64,000 nucleotides of DNA, taken from NCBI RefSeq assembly GCF_900625025.1, contig NZ_LR130577.1:186001-250000 (forward strand), read 5' to 3'. A program made the position numbers and the translations under genes. This DNA is from Lachnoclostridium sp. Marseille-P6806 (lineage in GTDB: Bacteria > Bacillota > Clostridia > Lachnospirales > Lachnospiraceae). Under the pieces are notes generated by a model, which worked only from the letters and a program-made list of their open reading frames with translations, ran no database searches and was not told where the DNA came from. Every line of letters begins with the position of its first letter. The stretch's first letter is position 1. Positions 1-8,524 of the stretch are shown one piece after another.

Positions 1-271
1 TCCCGCAGGTGCTCCCGTTCACAAGGTAACGGCTCCACGGCACCCCGCAGAGCCGCGCCGTCCGTTCCATGGCAGCCCGCAGGATGCCGTCCGCCTCATG
101 AAGATTATCGGTGCCCGGAATCTCCGTAAAATCGATCCGGTACGGCAGCTCCTCCGGGAGAAGCCCCGCCGCGCGCCTCTTGTGCCCCGGCATGTGGAAC
201 GGATACGACGCCTCTCCCTGCCGATGCAGCGCATTGATAAGCTCCATTTCATGAGCTGTTTCAGAACTCAT
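1..271 (-). CDS. Orn/Lys/Arg decarboxylase family protein, N-terminal part (cut by window edge)
   Basis: The first 90 codons of a PLP-dependent aminoacid decarboxylase (fold type I, major domain family) are present; the rest lies beyond base 1. The start ATG at 271 follows a GGGAG box. The residues read PFHMPGHKRR near positions 23-32, then DFTEIPGTDNLHEADGIL and, at the edge, VNGSTCG. These match the family's HMPGHK entry motif, the D-x-TE-x-xGxDNL segment and the NGST segment that precedes the cofactor pocket. Family members act on lysine, arginine or ornithine to make polyamine precursors; the substrate cannot be told from this fragment. It is divergent from galK. Confidence 0.85.
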   Translation of the reverse strand, partial: MSSETAHEMELINALHRQGEASYPFHMPGHKRRAAGLLPEELPYRIDFTEIPGTDNLHEADGILRAAMERTARLCGVPWSRYLVNGSTCG

Positions 272-350
272 TTCAAACTCCCGTCTCAAATATGGTCGAA
301 TTTGCGCAAAAGAATGATTTTTGCAGATAACCGAACGCAGCAAAACAACG

Positions 351-356
351 TATAAT
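351..356 (+). promoter_or_regulatory. Candidate -10 box for galK
   Basis: A perfect TATAAT lies 48 bases before the galK start. No good -35 box sits 16-18 bases upstream (TTGCAG at 321-326 is too far). A 10-base palindrome, TTTGCGCAAA, lies at 301-310 in the same divergent intergenic region and could bind a regulator. Activator-dependent transcription is an inference. Confidence 0.4.
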
Positions 357-404
357 AGGTAGCAGTATAGTGCTCATTCACATATCTGCAAGGAGAACAA
401 CGCT

Positions 405-1652
405 ATGACACTTCCTTCCAAAGAAGCTCTGGGATGCATTTACGGTGCGGATGCCGAAAGAGCTGAAACCCGCTACGAAAACCTCGCCGCCGCATTCGAA
501 AAGCAATTCGGCAAAGCCGAGCCCGAGTTTTTCACTGCGCCGGGACGCACGGAAATCATCGGCAACCACACCGACCACAACGGGGGCCGGATTCTCGCCG
601 CCAGCATCTCGCTGGACACCATCGCTGCCGCGGCAAAAACGGACGGCACCGTCATCACCATCATCAGCGAAGGCTATGACCGGCCGATCGTCGTCGACAC
701 GGCAAAGCTCGATGAAGTACCGAAGAATCAGGGCAGCATCTCTCTCGTCGGCGGCATCATGACCGCGGCCATCCGTTTCGGCTACCGGATCGGCGGCTTC
801 AACGCCTATGTCTCCACGGAGGTCATCAGCGCCGCCGGCGTAAGCTCCTCTGCCTCGTTTGAAATGCTGGTCTGTTCCATCGTAAACTTTTTCTTCAACG
901 ACGGCGTCATTGACTGCGCGCACTATGCCCGCATGGGGCAGTATGCGGAAAACCACTTCTGGAACAAGGCCTCCGGCCTCATGGATCAGATGGCCTGCGC
1001 CGCCGGCGGAACGATACTCCTCGACTTCTCCGACGGCGTGCAGTGTAAAAAAGTGGATTTTGACTTTGACCAGATCGGCTATGATGAAGTCATCATCAAC
1101 ACGGGAAAGGGGCACGCGGATCTCAGCGCGGAATACTCCTCCATCCCGCTCGAAATGCGCTCCGTCGCTCACGAGCTCGGGGCAGACAATCTCTGCGGCG
1201 CCAGTGAGGAAGCGCTCCTCGCCGGTCTTCCCGCCATCCGGAAAAAGCTTGGCAACGACCGCGCCATTCTCCGAGCGCTTCATTACTTTGAAGAGTGCCG
1301 CCGCGTGGATCAGGCGGCCGCCGCTCTGACCCGGGGGGATGCGAAGCAGCTTCTCTCCATTATTGAGGAATCGGGCCGCTCCTCATGGGACTGGCTGCAG
1401 AACGTCTACTGCATCAATGACAGCTCCGAGCAGTCCATTCCGCTCGCCCTTGCTCTCACCCAGATCTTTACCGGCCGGATCGGAAAAGGCGTCGCCCGCA
1501 TCCACGGCGGCGGCTTCGCCGGCGTCATCATGGCCGTTATTCCGAAAGAGCACACAGCGGAATACGTCGATTTCATGACCGACTTCTTCGGTCGGGAAAA
1601 CATCTATGTCATGGGAATCCGGCAGACCGGCGCCGTACATGTGGGGCGCTGA
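405..1652 (+). CDS. galK: Galactokinase
   Basis: A GHMP-family kinase of 415 residues that phosphorylates galactose to galactose-1-phosphate in the Leloir pathway, in the cytosol. The galactokinase signature GRTEIIGNHTDHNGG is at about residues 47-61 (the usual form is GRxNLIGEHTDYNGG). The GHMP ATP loop GVSSSAS is near 143-150 and the C-terminal GGGFAG motif near 367-372. LMDQMACA near 190 carries the catalytic-base aspartate. An AGGAG box precedes the start by nine bases. It is monocistronic here, without galT or galE, and a terminator follows. The alpha-galactosidase at 6205-8421 and the GH112 enzyme at the right edge are plausible feeders. Confidence 0.93.
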   Translation: MTLPSKEALGCIYGADAERAETRYENLAAAFEKQFGKAEPEFFTAPGRTEIIGNHTDHNGGRILAASISLDTIAAAAKTDGTVITIISEGYDRPIVVDTAKLDEVPKNQGSISLVGGIMTAAIRFGYRIGGFNAYVSTEVISAAGVSSSASFEMLVCSIVNFFFNDGVIDCAHYARMGQYAENHFWNKASGLMDQMACAAGGTILLDFSDGVQCKKVDFDFDQIGYDEVIINTGKGHADLSAEYSSIPLEMRSVAHELGADNLCGASEEALLAGLPAIRKKLGNDRAILRALHYFEECRRVDQAAAALTRGDAKQLLSIIEESGRSSWDWLQNVYCINDSSEQSIPLALALTQIFTGRIGKGVARIHGGGFAGVIMAVIPKEHTAEYVDFMTDFFGRENIYVMGIRQTGAVHVGR

Positions 1653-1672
1653 TACAGACTACGGATTCTGAA

Positions 1673-1721
1673 AACGCCCGCCAGAGGCGCCGGATCGGCG
1701 TTCCCTGACGGGCGTTCTTTT
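1673..1721 (+). terminator. Rho-independent terminator after galK
   Basis: An AACGCCCG arm (1673-1680) pairs with CGGGCGTT (1709-1716), extended by CAG/CTG across one mismatch, and is followed by CTTTTC. It lies between the convergent galK and mscL genes and could serve both. Confidence 0.75.
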
Positions 1722-1808
1722 CAAAATTAATACAGGCGGATCCGCTTTTTCCTGCGCTCACGGAGGCCGCATCGGACAGCCTGTCACTGCCGTCCCCGCC
1801 ACTGCGTC

Positions 1809-2210
1809 TTATTTCTTCTCTTTCAGAGTTTTCAAAATATCCGCGAGAAGCTGCTCCGTCGTGGGACCTGCCGGAGCGGCCGCTGCCGCCTCTTTCTTCT
1901 GCAGCTTCTCCGCTCTCGCCTTGACCGAATTGATGGCCTTTACGATACAGAACAGAACAAACGCCATCAGGATAAAATTGATAACCGCAGAGATAAACGC
2001 GCCGATTCCCAGCGAAACGTTGTCCGTCATTTTGATGGCGACATTGCTGAAATCGGTCTGAAACACCAGTCCGATCAGCGGATTGATGATATTTTCAATC
2101 AGCGCCGTGATGATGGACTGAAACGCGCCGCCGATGATCACGCCGACCGCCATGTCCATGACGTTGCCTTTCAGAGCAAACTCTCTGAATTCCCCCAGAA
2201 ACTTCTTCAT
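1809..2210 (-). CDS. mscL: Large-conductance mechanosensitive channel MscL
   Basis: A 133-residue pentameric channel subunit that opens under membrane tension and releases solutes on osmotic downshock. The N-terminal helix FLGEFREFALKGNVMDMAVG is the family signature, followed by GVIIGGAF in the pore-lining first membrane helix. The second helix is near residues 70-95, and the charged C-terminal helix ends in LADILKTLKEKK. The length is typical. The ribosome site GGAGG is supplied by a partial R1 repeat that ends seven bases before the ATG. Confidence 0.96.
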   Translation of the reverse strand: MKKFLGEFREFALKGNVMDMAVGVIIGGAFQSIITALIENIINPLIGLVFQTDFSNVAIKMTDNVSLGIGAFISAVINFILMAFVLFCIVKAINSVKARAEKLQKKEAAAAAPAGPTTEQLLADILKTLKEKK

Positions 2211-2216
2211 AACAAT

Positions 2217-2257
2217 CCTCCATGCCGAAGCACTTTAGTGCGAAGCACGCGCCGCAA
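2217..2257 (-). repeat. R1 intergenic element, start-proximal end only
   Basis: This 41-base stretch matches the start-proximal end of the R1 family: CATGCCGAAGCAC, then a GTGCGAAGCACGCGCCG segment on the plus strand. The GCTTCGGCATGG end faces the mscL start and runs into its GGAGG box. The core and the distal hairpin are absent. Confidence 0.7.
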
Positions 2258-2310
2258 TTATTTGCCTGTGATCTGACCTGAAGTAAGTATATGCGAGCAG
2301 CACAGGCTTT

Positions 2311-3225
2311 TCAAGAAATTGTTTCCTGCGGCTTCGCGGAAATGATCGCCATCATCGCGAAGATGCAGGCAAAGCCCGCCGCGTCCCAGCCCGTGAACGG
2401 ATTGCCGAGAAACAGTGTCCCGATAAGGGCCGCCGTGACCGGCTCCGAAAAGCCGTAAAGAATCCCTTTCTGCGGGCCGATCATCTGCACGCCTTTCATA
2501 TAGACCGTAAAGGCGAGAACATTGCCTACAAGTACGACAAATGCAATCCCGAAAAGGCCCGCCGCCGTAGGAGTATACGCCGCGCGCCACGGACGGAAAA
2601 GCAGTGCCGTCACCGCGCTCCCGAGAAGAAACGCCCATGTCTGGAGCACGGTGACCGGGTATTCTCCGACAATCGGCTCCATGTTGTAAACAGTGACGCA
2701 GCATACGCTGATCAGCCCCGCCGTCAGCGCTGCCGCCGGAATGCGGAGGGCTCCGAAGCTCCCGTGCGTCGTGATCAGCAGAACGCCGGCCAGCGCCAGC
2801 AGGATGCTGATGAGCTCGAACCGTTCCGGCCTGCGCCGCCGGATCACGCAGGTCACCGCCAGAATCAGGGCCGGCGAAAGCTCCTGCATAATGGTTCCGA
2901 TCACCGCCGTGGAAAATTGAATGGTTAGAAAATACGTGAACTGACAGAATGTGACGCCAAGAATTCCATAAATCAGGAGATGCGCCCGGTCCCGGCGGTT
3001 TTTCCACGGCCGAAACAACAGCTCCCTCTCCCGCAGAAAGCACCAGACAAACAGAATCACCCCCGCACAGCCCAGACGAATCGGCACCAGCCACCGGCTG
3101 TCCATATGCTCATGATGGAACAGATATTGTCCCATCGTTCCGGAGGCTCCCCAGCTCATGCCCCCGACAAGCGTCAGCAGTGCGCCGGCAAGCCCGTCCC
3201 GCCGGACTCCGTGATTCTGATTCAT
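2311..3225 (-). CDS. EamA/DMT family transporter
   Basis: A 304-residue inner-membrane protein with about ten hydrophobic segments in two similar halves, the layout of EamA-domain (drug/metabolite transporter, RhaT-like) exporters. The first half starts with GGMSWGASGTMGQYLF and contains CQFTYFLTIQFSTAVIGTI; the second half contains the family's GFSEPVTAALIGTLFLGN segment. The substrate cannot be read from sequence; amino acids or metabolites are usual. It starts nine bases after the ABC ATPase gene stops, so it may be the last gene of the operon that begins at 6011. Confidence 0.85.
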   Translation of the reverse strand: MNQNHGVRRDGLAGALLTLVGGMSWGASGTMGQYLFHHEHMDSRWLVPIRLGCAGVILFVWCFLRERELLFRPWKNRRDRAHLLIYGILGVTFCQFTYFLTIQFSTAVIGTIMQELSPALILAVTCVIRRRRPERFELISILLALAGVLLITTHGSFGALRIPAAALTAGLISVCCVTVYNMEPIVGEYPVTVLQTWAFLLGSAVTALLFRPWRAAYTPTAAGLFGIAFVVLVGNVLAFTVYMKGVQMIGPQKGILYGFSEPVTAALIGTLFLGNPFTGWDAAGFACIFAMMAIISAKPQETIS

Positions 3226-3234
3226 GCGCCCTCT

Positions 3235-4044
3235 CTATCTGCTCAGCAGCGCCTGATCATTGGAAAACTCCTCCTCCGTCGCCACGCTGAATTTGTGGAG
3301 CAGATCCTCCACCGTCAGATTTTTCTTCTCCTCGCCCCGGATATCCAGCGCGATTTTTCCCTCATTCATCATGATGAGACGATTGCCGTGATGAATCGCG
3401 TCCCTCATGTTGTGTGTGATCATCAGTGTGGTCAGATGCTCCTGCCCTACGACCTTTTCCGTCGCATTCAGCACCTTTTCCGCGGTCTTCGGATCGAGCG
3501 CCGCCGTGTGCTCGTCAAGAAGCAGCAGCTTCGGCTTCCGGAGCGTCGCCATAAGGAGAGTCAGCGCCTGCCGTTGTCCGCCGGACAGAAGCCCTACCTT
3601 GGCCGTCATTCTCTCCTCCAGCCCGAGCTCGAGAATCCGGAGGCGCTCCCGGTACTCCTCGCGCTCCGCGCGGGTAACGCCCCAGCGGAGCCCCCGCCGT
3701 TTTCCCCTCCGCGCCGCGAGAGCAAGGTTTTCCTCGATCTGCATGGTTGCCGCCGTCCCTGTCATCGGATCCTGAAACACTCTTCCGATGAGGGCCGCCC
3801 TCTTATAATCCGGCAGCCCTGTGACGTCGATTCCTCCCACAAGAATCGAGCCCTCATCCACCGGCCAGACGCCCGCAATCGCATTGAGCACCGTGGATTT
3901 GCCTGCGCCGTTCCCGCCGATCACGGTGACAAAGTCGCCCTCCTCCAGAACGAGGTCCACGCCGCACAGCGCGCGCTTCTCATTGATGGTTCCGGGATTA
4001 AAGGTTTTGCTGATGTGCCTCAGCTCCAGCATCGCAGCACTCAT
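3235..4044 (-). CDS. ABC transporter ATP-binding protein (TrpZ-like)
   Basis: A 269-residue nucleotide-binding subunit. Walker A is GGNGAGKST near residue 43-51, the Q-loop FQDPMTG near 90, the signature LSGGQRQAL near 154, Walker B LLLLDEHTAAL near 174 and the switch histidine in MITHNM near 207. The LSGGQRQ plus DEHTAALDPKTA pattern is typical of the ATPase that accompanies PF04392 binding proteins (TrpXYZ-type importers). Its start overlaps the permease stop by four bases (ATGA), so the two are probably translationally coupled. Confidence 0.9.
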   Translation of the reverse strand: MSAAMLELRHISKTFNPGTINEKRALCGVDLVLEEGDFVTVIGGNGAGKSTVLNAIAGVWPVDEGSILVGGIDVTGLPDYKRAALIGRVFQDPMTGTAATMQIEENLALAARRGKRRGLRWGVTRAEREEYRERLRILELGLEERMTAKVGLLSGGQRQALTLLMATLRKPKLLLLDEHTAALDPKTAEKVLNATEKVVGQEHLTTLMITHNMRDAIHHGNRLIMMNEGKIALDIRGEEKKNLTVEDLLHKFSVATEEEFSNDQALLSR

Positions 4045-5024
4045 GGTTCCTCCCCTTTCTCCGCGCTTCTGCCGCCTTTTCCATCCGCCCGTCTTGCATT
4101 TTTCTCCGCTCGCTTAAAGGAGGCCTTCGAGTGGGAACGCAGATACGGCACCGCAAGGAACACTGCGACGACGACGGCCGTGAGGAGCTTCAGATAATTG
4201 GAGTTGAGCTTCATCCAGAGCACCAGCACGACGACGAGATAGTAAATCACGCCGCCCAGCGCGACAAAGCTCAGCCTGCCGAAGAAATTGAGATATTTGC
4301 CGAGCAGCGCCTCGCCCAGAACCTCCCCGATGATGACCGCCGCGAGCCCGATGACAATCGCGCCGCGCCCCATGTTGATATCCGCAAAGCCCTGAAACTG
4401 CGCCATCAGCCCGCCCGCGTAGGCGACGACGCCGTTGCTGATCGCAAGCCCCAGAATCTTCATGAATCCGATGTTGATTCCCTGCGCCTTGCTCATCTCC
4501 GGATTACAGCCGGTCGCCCGCATGGCCGACCCGCTCTCCGTCCCGAAATAGATATACAGAATGCAGATGATGACAAAAATCAGCAGCACGCCGGTGGCGA
4601 TCGCAGGCGGAACCCTGCGCGAGCTGATCGACAGGGAAAACTTATCGACGCTGACCGCCTGATTGGCTTTCATCCCCATAATCGCAAGATTGATGGAATA
4701 AAGCGCGAACTGAGTCAGTATCCCCGCAAGAATCGCCGGGATTCCCAGCAGAGTATGAAGTATCCCCGTCGCCGTACCGCACAGAAGCCCGACAACAAGC
4801 GACGCAAGGAGCGCGGCCCATGGATTCCAGCCCGCAAGGATCAGCATGACCGCGACCGCTCCCCCCGTCGTAAAGCTCCCGTCGACCGAAAGATCCGCGA
4901 TATCAAGAAGACGGAACGTGATATAGACGCCCAGCGCCATCACGCCCCAGATCAGCCCCTGTGCGATGCCGGCCGGCATGCTGGACAACAGCGTCGCCGG
5001 ATTCAGAGATGCAAAATAGCCCAT
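4041..5024 (-). CDS. ABC transporter permease (TrpY-like, branched-chain permease superfamily)
   Basis: A 327-residue integral membrane subunit with about eight to nine hydrophobic helices. It begins with GIAQGLIWGVMALGVYITFR, continues DLSVDGSFTTGGAV and has AGGLMAQFQGFADINMGRGAIVIGL, features of the LivH/BPD_transp_2 fold used by the PF04392-associated importers. The C-terminal 30 residues are basic and hydrophilic. It lies between the binding-protein gene (18-base gap) and the ATPase gene (4-base overlap), so the three form one transporter operon. Confidence 0.88.
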   Translation of the reverse strand: MGYFASLNPATLLSSMPAGIAQGLIWGVMALGVYITFRLLDIADLSVDGSFTTGGAVAVMLILAGWNPWAALLASLVVGLLCGTATGILHTLLGIPAILAGILTQFALYSINLAIMGMKANQAVSVDKFSLSISSRRVPPAIATGVLLIFVIICILYIYFGTESGSAMRATGCNPEMSKAQGINIGFMKILGLAISNGVVAYAGGLMAQFQGFADINMGRGAIVIGLAAVIIGEVLGEALLGKYLNFFGRLSFVALGGVIYYLVVVLVLWMKLNSNYLKLLTAVVVAVFLAVPYLRSHSKASFKRAEKNARRADGKGGRSAEKGEEP

Positions 5025-5042
5025 GAGTCCAATGTCCCTTTC

Positions 5043-6011
5043 TTACTCCTCCGCCGTGTATGCCGTATAACCCTCCGGCACGGTAATGCCAAGGGCGGCA
5101 CAGCGATCGGCGTCATACTCCTTGACCGGATTCTGATAATATTCCACCGGCATGGAGGAAATCTGCGCCTCGCCGGTCAGAATTTTCACCGCCATCTCGC
5201 CGGTCGTTCTGCCGAGCTCATAATAATCGATGGAAAGCGTGGCGATGCCGCAGCCGGCCATGATGCCCTCCTCGCCGCAGACGATCGGAACGCCCGCCGG
5301 CTGCGCCACATTATCGATGGCCGCCGTGCAGGATGCCGCCACATTGTCCGTCGGGATGTACAGCGCGTCGTTGTCATTACAGGCCGTCTGTGTGACCGAG
5401 GCGACATCGTTGGAATCCGCAAAGGTATAGACCGTGACAGTCTTCCCGGCTTTTTCGAGAGCCGTCCTGACCTCCTCGGCCTGATAAACGGAATTCGGCT
5501 CCGCCGAGCAGTAAAGAATACCGATGTTCTTCGCATCCGGCAGCAGCTCGTCAAAGATGGCAGCCTGCTGATCGAGGGGTGCGAGATCCGACGTTCCGGA
5601 GACGTTGCCGCCCACCGTGCCGTCAAAGCCGTCGATCGAGAGCGCCGTGCCGTACTCTGTAACCGCTGTCCCGAGAATCGGAATTTCCGCCGTCGCAGCC
5701 GTCGCAGCCTGCAGCGCCGGCGTCGCATTGGCCAGAATCAGGTTGACATTAGAGGAGACAAAGCCGCTGACAATCGTCGTGCAGGTCGCGGAATCGCCTG
5801 CCGCATTCTGTTCGTCAAAAGTGACCTGTCCCGGAAGCGCTTCGTCGATGGCGTCACGAAAGCCCTTCGTCGCAGCATCCAGCGCCGGATGCTGCACGAG
5901 CTGGCAGATTCCGACCGTGTAGGAGCTTCCCTTTGCCGGAGCCCCGCAGGCCCCGAGACTTACTGCCGTCAGAACAGAAAGAACCGCCGCTGCAAATTTT
6001 ACCCTCTTCAT
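5043..6011 (-). CDS. ABC transporter substrate-binding lipoprotein (PF04392 family, TrpX-like)
   Basis: A 322-residue secreted lipoprotein. The signal peptide ends in the lipobox LGAC with Cys22. The mature protein has the ABC_sub_bind layout: YTVGICQLVQHPALDAATKG at the start, then NVNLILANATPALQAATA, NIGILYCSAEPNS, and YIPTDN near residue 217. In this family the best studied members are predicted aromatic amino-acid importers (TrpX); the substrate here is inferred from family membership and is not shown by a T-box in its own leader. A strong promoter lies upstream, and the start has a GGGAGG box provided by an R2 repeat. Confidence 0.85.
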   Translation of the reverse strand: MKRVKFAAAVLSVLTAVSLGACGAPAKGSSYTVGICQLVQHPALDAATKGFRDAIDEALPGQVTFDEQNAAGDSATCTTIVSGFVSSNVNLILANATPALQAATAATAEIPILGTAVTEYGTALSIDGFDGTVGGNVSGTSDLAPLDQQAAIFDELLPDAKNIGILYCSAEPNSVYQAEEVRTALEKAGKTVTVYTFADSNDVASVTQTACNDNDALYIPTDNVAASCTAAIDNVAQPAGVPIVCGEEGIMAGCGIATLSIDYYELGRTTGEMAVKILTGEAQISSMPVEYYQNPVKEYDADRCAALGITVPEGYTAYTAEE

Positions 6012-6016
6012 CTCTA

Positions 6017-6080
6017 ACCTCCCTTGCCGCGTTTTTTGCGGCTTCGCAAGGAGAATTTCGCGCAGGCGAATTCTCCTTTG
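6017..6080 (-). repeat. R2 5'-UTR repeat, copy a
   Basis: On the minus strand this leader segment folds into GGAGAATTCGC/GCGAAATTCTCC and then GCCGC-aaaaaa-CGCGGC, followed at once by the AAGGGAGG ribosome site of the binding-protein gene. The same two-hairpin-plus-ribosome-site order occurs before 12151 and 57455. Confidence 0.55.
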
Positions 6081-6162
6081 CGATCAAAATCGATGACGCC
6101 ATGCGTGCGCTTCCCTGCGCCAACGCTTTAACGCTTTGTGTTACTAAAGCGGCATTTCCATC

Positions 6163-6191
6163 ATATTAAAAGTTCCGGTCAGAAATGTCAA
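6163..6191 (-). promoter_or_regulatory. SigA-type promoter of the TrpXYZ-like operon
   Basis: Reading the minus strand, TTGACA (6191-6186) is followed after exactly 17 bases by TAATAT (6168-6163). This leaves a leader of about 145 bases before the ATG at 6011, which contains the R2 hairpins but no T-box motif. Confidence 0.75.
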
Positions 6192-6204
6192 ATGCTATAT
6201 TCCG

Positions 6205-8421
6205 TTAGATTCTCTTCAGATAGACCTGCGTACTGGTAAAGTCTCCGCGGTTCGGGAAACGAAGACCGCAGCACAGCAGCTCCTCACCGGAGCGCTCGCC
6301 CTCCGCAGCGCCATCACGCTCGACCGCGTAGCGTGCCTCCGGGTCGAGCCCCCGGAGCTTTATGATGCGGCTCCGGAAATTGGGGCGTCCGAGCACCTGC
6401 ACAAAGGTCAGGAGCGCCTCGCTCCGATCCTTACGGACCGACATCCAGCAGTCAAAGGGATCGCTGTCCGACCATGAGCTGAGCCGGTAATAATCCCCGT
6501 CCGCCACAATCCCGTGGAAGCGGTGATAATCCGCCACCTGACCGGGAATCTGCGTTCTCTCCTCCGCCGTCAGCTTCGCAATGTCGAGTTCATAGCCGAA
6601 CGTTCCGGACATCGCCACATCGCCGCGGGTCTTGAACGGCGTGCTGCGCCCCACCTGCTCGTTCGGGCAGATGCTGACATGCGCGCCCATCGAGGAGAGC
6701 GGAAATACCATCGCTGTTCCCTCCTGTATCCGCAGACGCTCAATCGCATCCGTATCGTCCGAGGTCCAGATCTGAGGGCTGTAATACAGCTCGCCCGCAT
6801 CAAAGCGCGCCCCTCCGGAGGAACAGTTTTCCAGCAGCAGCTCCGGAAATTCCGTGACCAGACGTTCCTGCATCTCATACAGAGCCAGCACATAGCGGTG
6901 CAGAAGCTCTCCCTGCCGGTCCGACGGAAGAACGAGATTGCCGACGTCCGTGAGAGAGCGGTTCATGTCCCACTTCACATATTCGATGTTCGCGCTGTGC
7001 AGTATCGACAGCAGCTGATCCATGATGCAGTCCCGGACCTCCTGCCGCGTGATGTCCAGCACAAGCTGCATGCGCCCGCAGGAGGGCTTACGGCCGCAGA
7101 GCTGCAGCGCCCAGTCGGGATGCGCGCGGAAGATCTCCGAATCCGGAGACACCATCTCCGGCTCGAACCAGATGCCGAATTTAAGGCCGATCCGGTTCAC
7201 CTCCTCTACAAGATACGAAAGACCGCCGGGCAGCTTTTCCTCATTGACAAACCAGTCGCCGAGCGAACGGAAGTCGTCCTTTCTGTCCCCGAACCAGCCG
7301 TCGTCCATGACAAGCATCTCGATGCCTGCGCTCTTTGCCTCCCGCGCAAGCGTCAGAAGCCTCTCCGTATTGAAGTCGAAATACGTCGCCTCCCAGTTGT
7401 TGATGAGAATCGGTCGGTCCCTGTGCAGATACGGGCTGCGTATCATATGCCCGCGGAAGAAATCATGAAACTGGCGGGTCATCTGCCCGGTCCCCTCTGC
7501 CGAATAGCTGAGGACGACCTCCGGCGCATCGAAGCTCTCTCCCGGCCGAAGCTCCCAGTCAAAGCCGTCCGGATGAATCCCCATGACCAGACGGATCTGA
7601 TCCATCTGCGACCACTCCGTCTCCGCAAGGAAATTACCGGAATAGACAAAGCTCAGGCCGATCGCCTCGCCCTGTTCCTCGTTCGTATCGTGCCGCACCA
7701 GAGCCGCAAAGGGCTGATACTGGTGACTGGATTCCCCGCGGAGGGAAAATACGGACTGACGCCCGCGCCGAACCGCACTCCGCTGCACATGGCGCTCCCG
7801 TCCCCATGCGCCGGGCAGTGTGATGAGCTCATATCCATTTTGACCGTCTTGGTCAACATCTAAGCAGGCGCTGAGAACCCGCCCGATGTGCAGCGTCTCT
7901 CCGCCGTTTTCCATGCCGGTATTGGCGAGCATCACACTGCGGGTGATGATGTTCTCACGCGGAAAAGCAGAATAAAGAAGCGTGACGGTCAGACCGAGAA
8001 CCTCGTCTTTCAGATTGAGGTACAGAGTCTGAACCGCATCGTCCTCACCGGGAAACGAGCAGGGAAGACCCTCGAGACGGGGCTTGCCGCTCTCAATCGC
8101 ATACGAGTCATAGACAAGCTCGCAGCCCCTCTGTCCGCGCGCGTTCCTGACCTCAAGACAAGTGGGACGGAAATCTCCCACACCGCCTGTCGGGAACTCA
8201 AACAGATAATAATCCACAAAGGAAATCTTGTCCCGCGGCGTCACTGAGGGCGGGTACGGATACTCATCCGCGCGCAGCATATCCATCCCGCAGGCATGGT
8301 TCAGCTTCGGCCCGTAATAGATATGTCCCAAAAGTCCCCCCGGCCCGATGCCGATAAGGTACGTCGTTCTGTCCGTATCCAGCTTGAAAATCTGTTTTTG
8401 TTCGTCAAAAGAAATCGGCAT
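6205..8421 (-). CDS. Alpha-galactosidase, glycoside hydrolase family 36
   Basis: A 738-residue enzyme of the GH36 size class that releases terminal alpha-linked galactose from raffinose-type or mucin/plant oligosaccharides. An N-terminal beta-sandwich (about 1-320) precedes the TIM barrel. VMDDGWFGDR is near residue 369, WFEPEMVSPDSEIF near 420, the nucleophile aspartate lies in KWDMNRS near 484, ENCSSGGARFD near 530 and the acid/base aspartate in SDDTDAIERL near 554. All are in the order of characterised GH36 enzymes. No signal peptide is seen, so it should act in the cytosol on imported oligosaccharides. The start has a GGAGA box eight bases upstream. Confidence 0.95.
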   Translation of the reverse strand: MPISFDEQKQIFKLDTDRTTYLIGIGPGGLLGHIYYGPKLNHACGMDMLRADEYPYPPSVTPRDKISFVDYYLFEFPTGGVGDFRPTCLEVRNARGQRGCELVYDSYAIESGKPRLEGLPCSFPGEDDAVQTLYLNLKDEVLGLTVTLLYSAFPRENIITRSVMLANTGMENGGETLHIGRVLSACLDVDQDGQNGYELITLPGAWGRERHVQRSAVRRGRQSVFSLRGESSHQYQPFAALVRHDTNEEQGEAIGLSFVYSGNFLAETEWSQMDQIRLVMGIHPDGFDWELRPGESFDAPEVVLSYSAEGTGQMTRQFHDFFRGHMIRSPYLHRDRPILINNWEATYFDFNTERLLTLAREAKSAGIEMLVMDDGWFGDRKDDFRSLGDWFVNEEKLPGGLSYLVEEVNRIGLKFGIWFEPEMVSPDSEIFRAHPDWALQLCGRKPSCGRMQLVLDITRQEVRDCIMDQLLSILHSANIEYVKWDMNRSLTDVGNLVLPSDRQGELLHRYVLALYEMQERLVTEFPELLLENCSSGGARFDAGELYYSPQIWTSDDTDAIERLRIQEGTAMVFPLSSMGAHVSICPNEQVGRSTPFKTRGDVAMSGTFGYELDIAKLTAEERTQIPGQVADYHRFHGIVADGDYYRLSSWSDSDPFDCWMSVRKDRSEALLTFVQVLGRPNFRSRIIKLRGLDPEARYAVERDGAAEGERSGEELLCCGLRFPNRGDFTSTQVYLKRI

Positions 8422-8524
8422 AATCTGTGTCTCCCTGTGCGCTCCTGCGCCCTCTCCCTGTCCGGTTCTGTTTCGTATACTTCTTAAATGAACAGCTCTT
8501 TCTGTCTGTCCCTGCCGGAGGCGG

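Noticed and set aside
378-1283. Long minus-strand frame opposite galK
   Set aside because: It is the antisense shadow of a well-supported galactokinase; no family motif and no ribosome site.
4131-6017. 628-codon plus-strand frame across the ABC transporter genes
   Set aside because: Antisense to two clear transporter genes; composition is Arg/His-rich, typical of GC-rich shadows.
6012-6160. T-box in the leader of the TrpXYZ-like operon
   Set aside because: No GGTGG-type T-box motif or specifier loop; only R2 hairpins are present.
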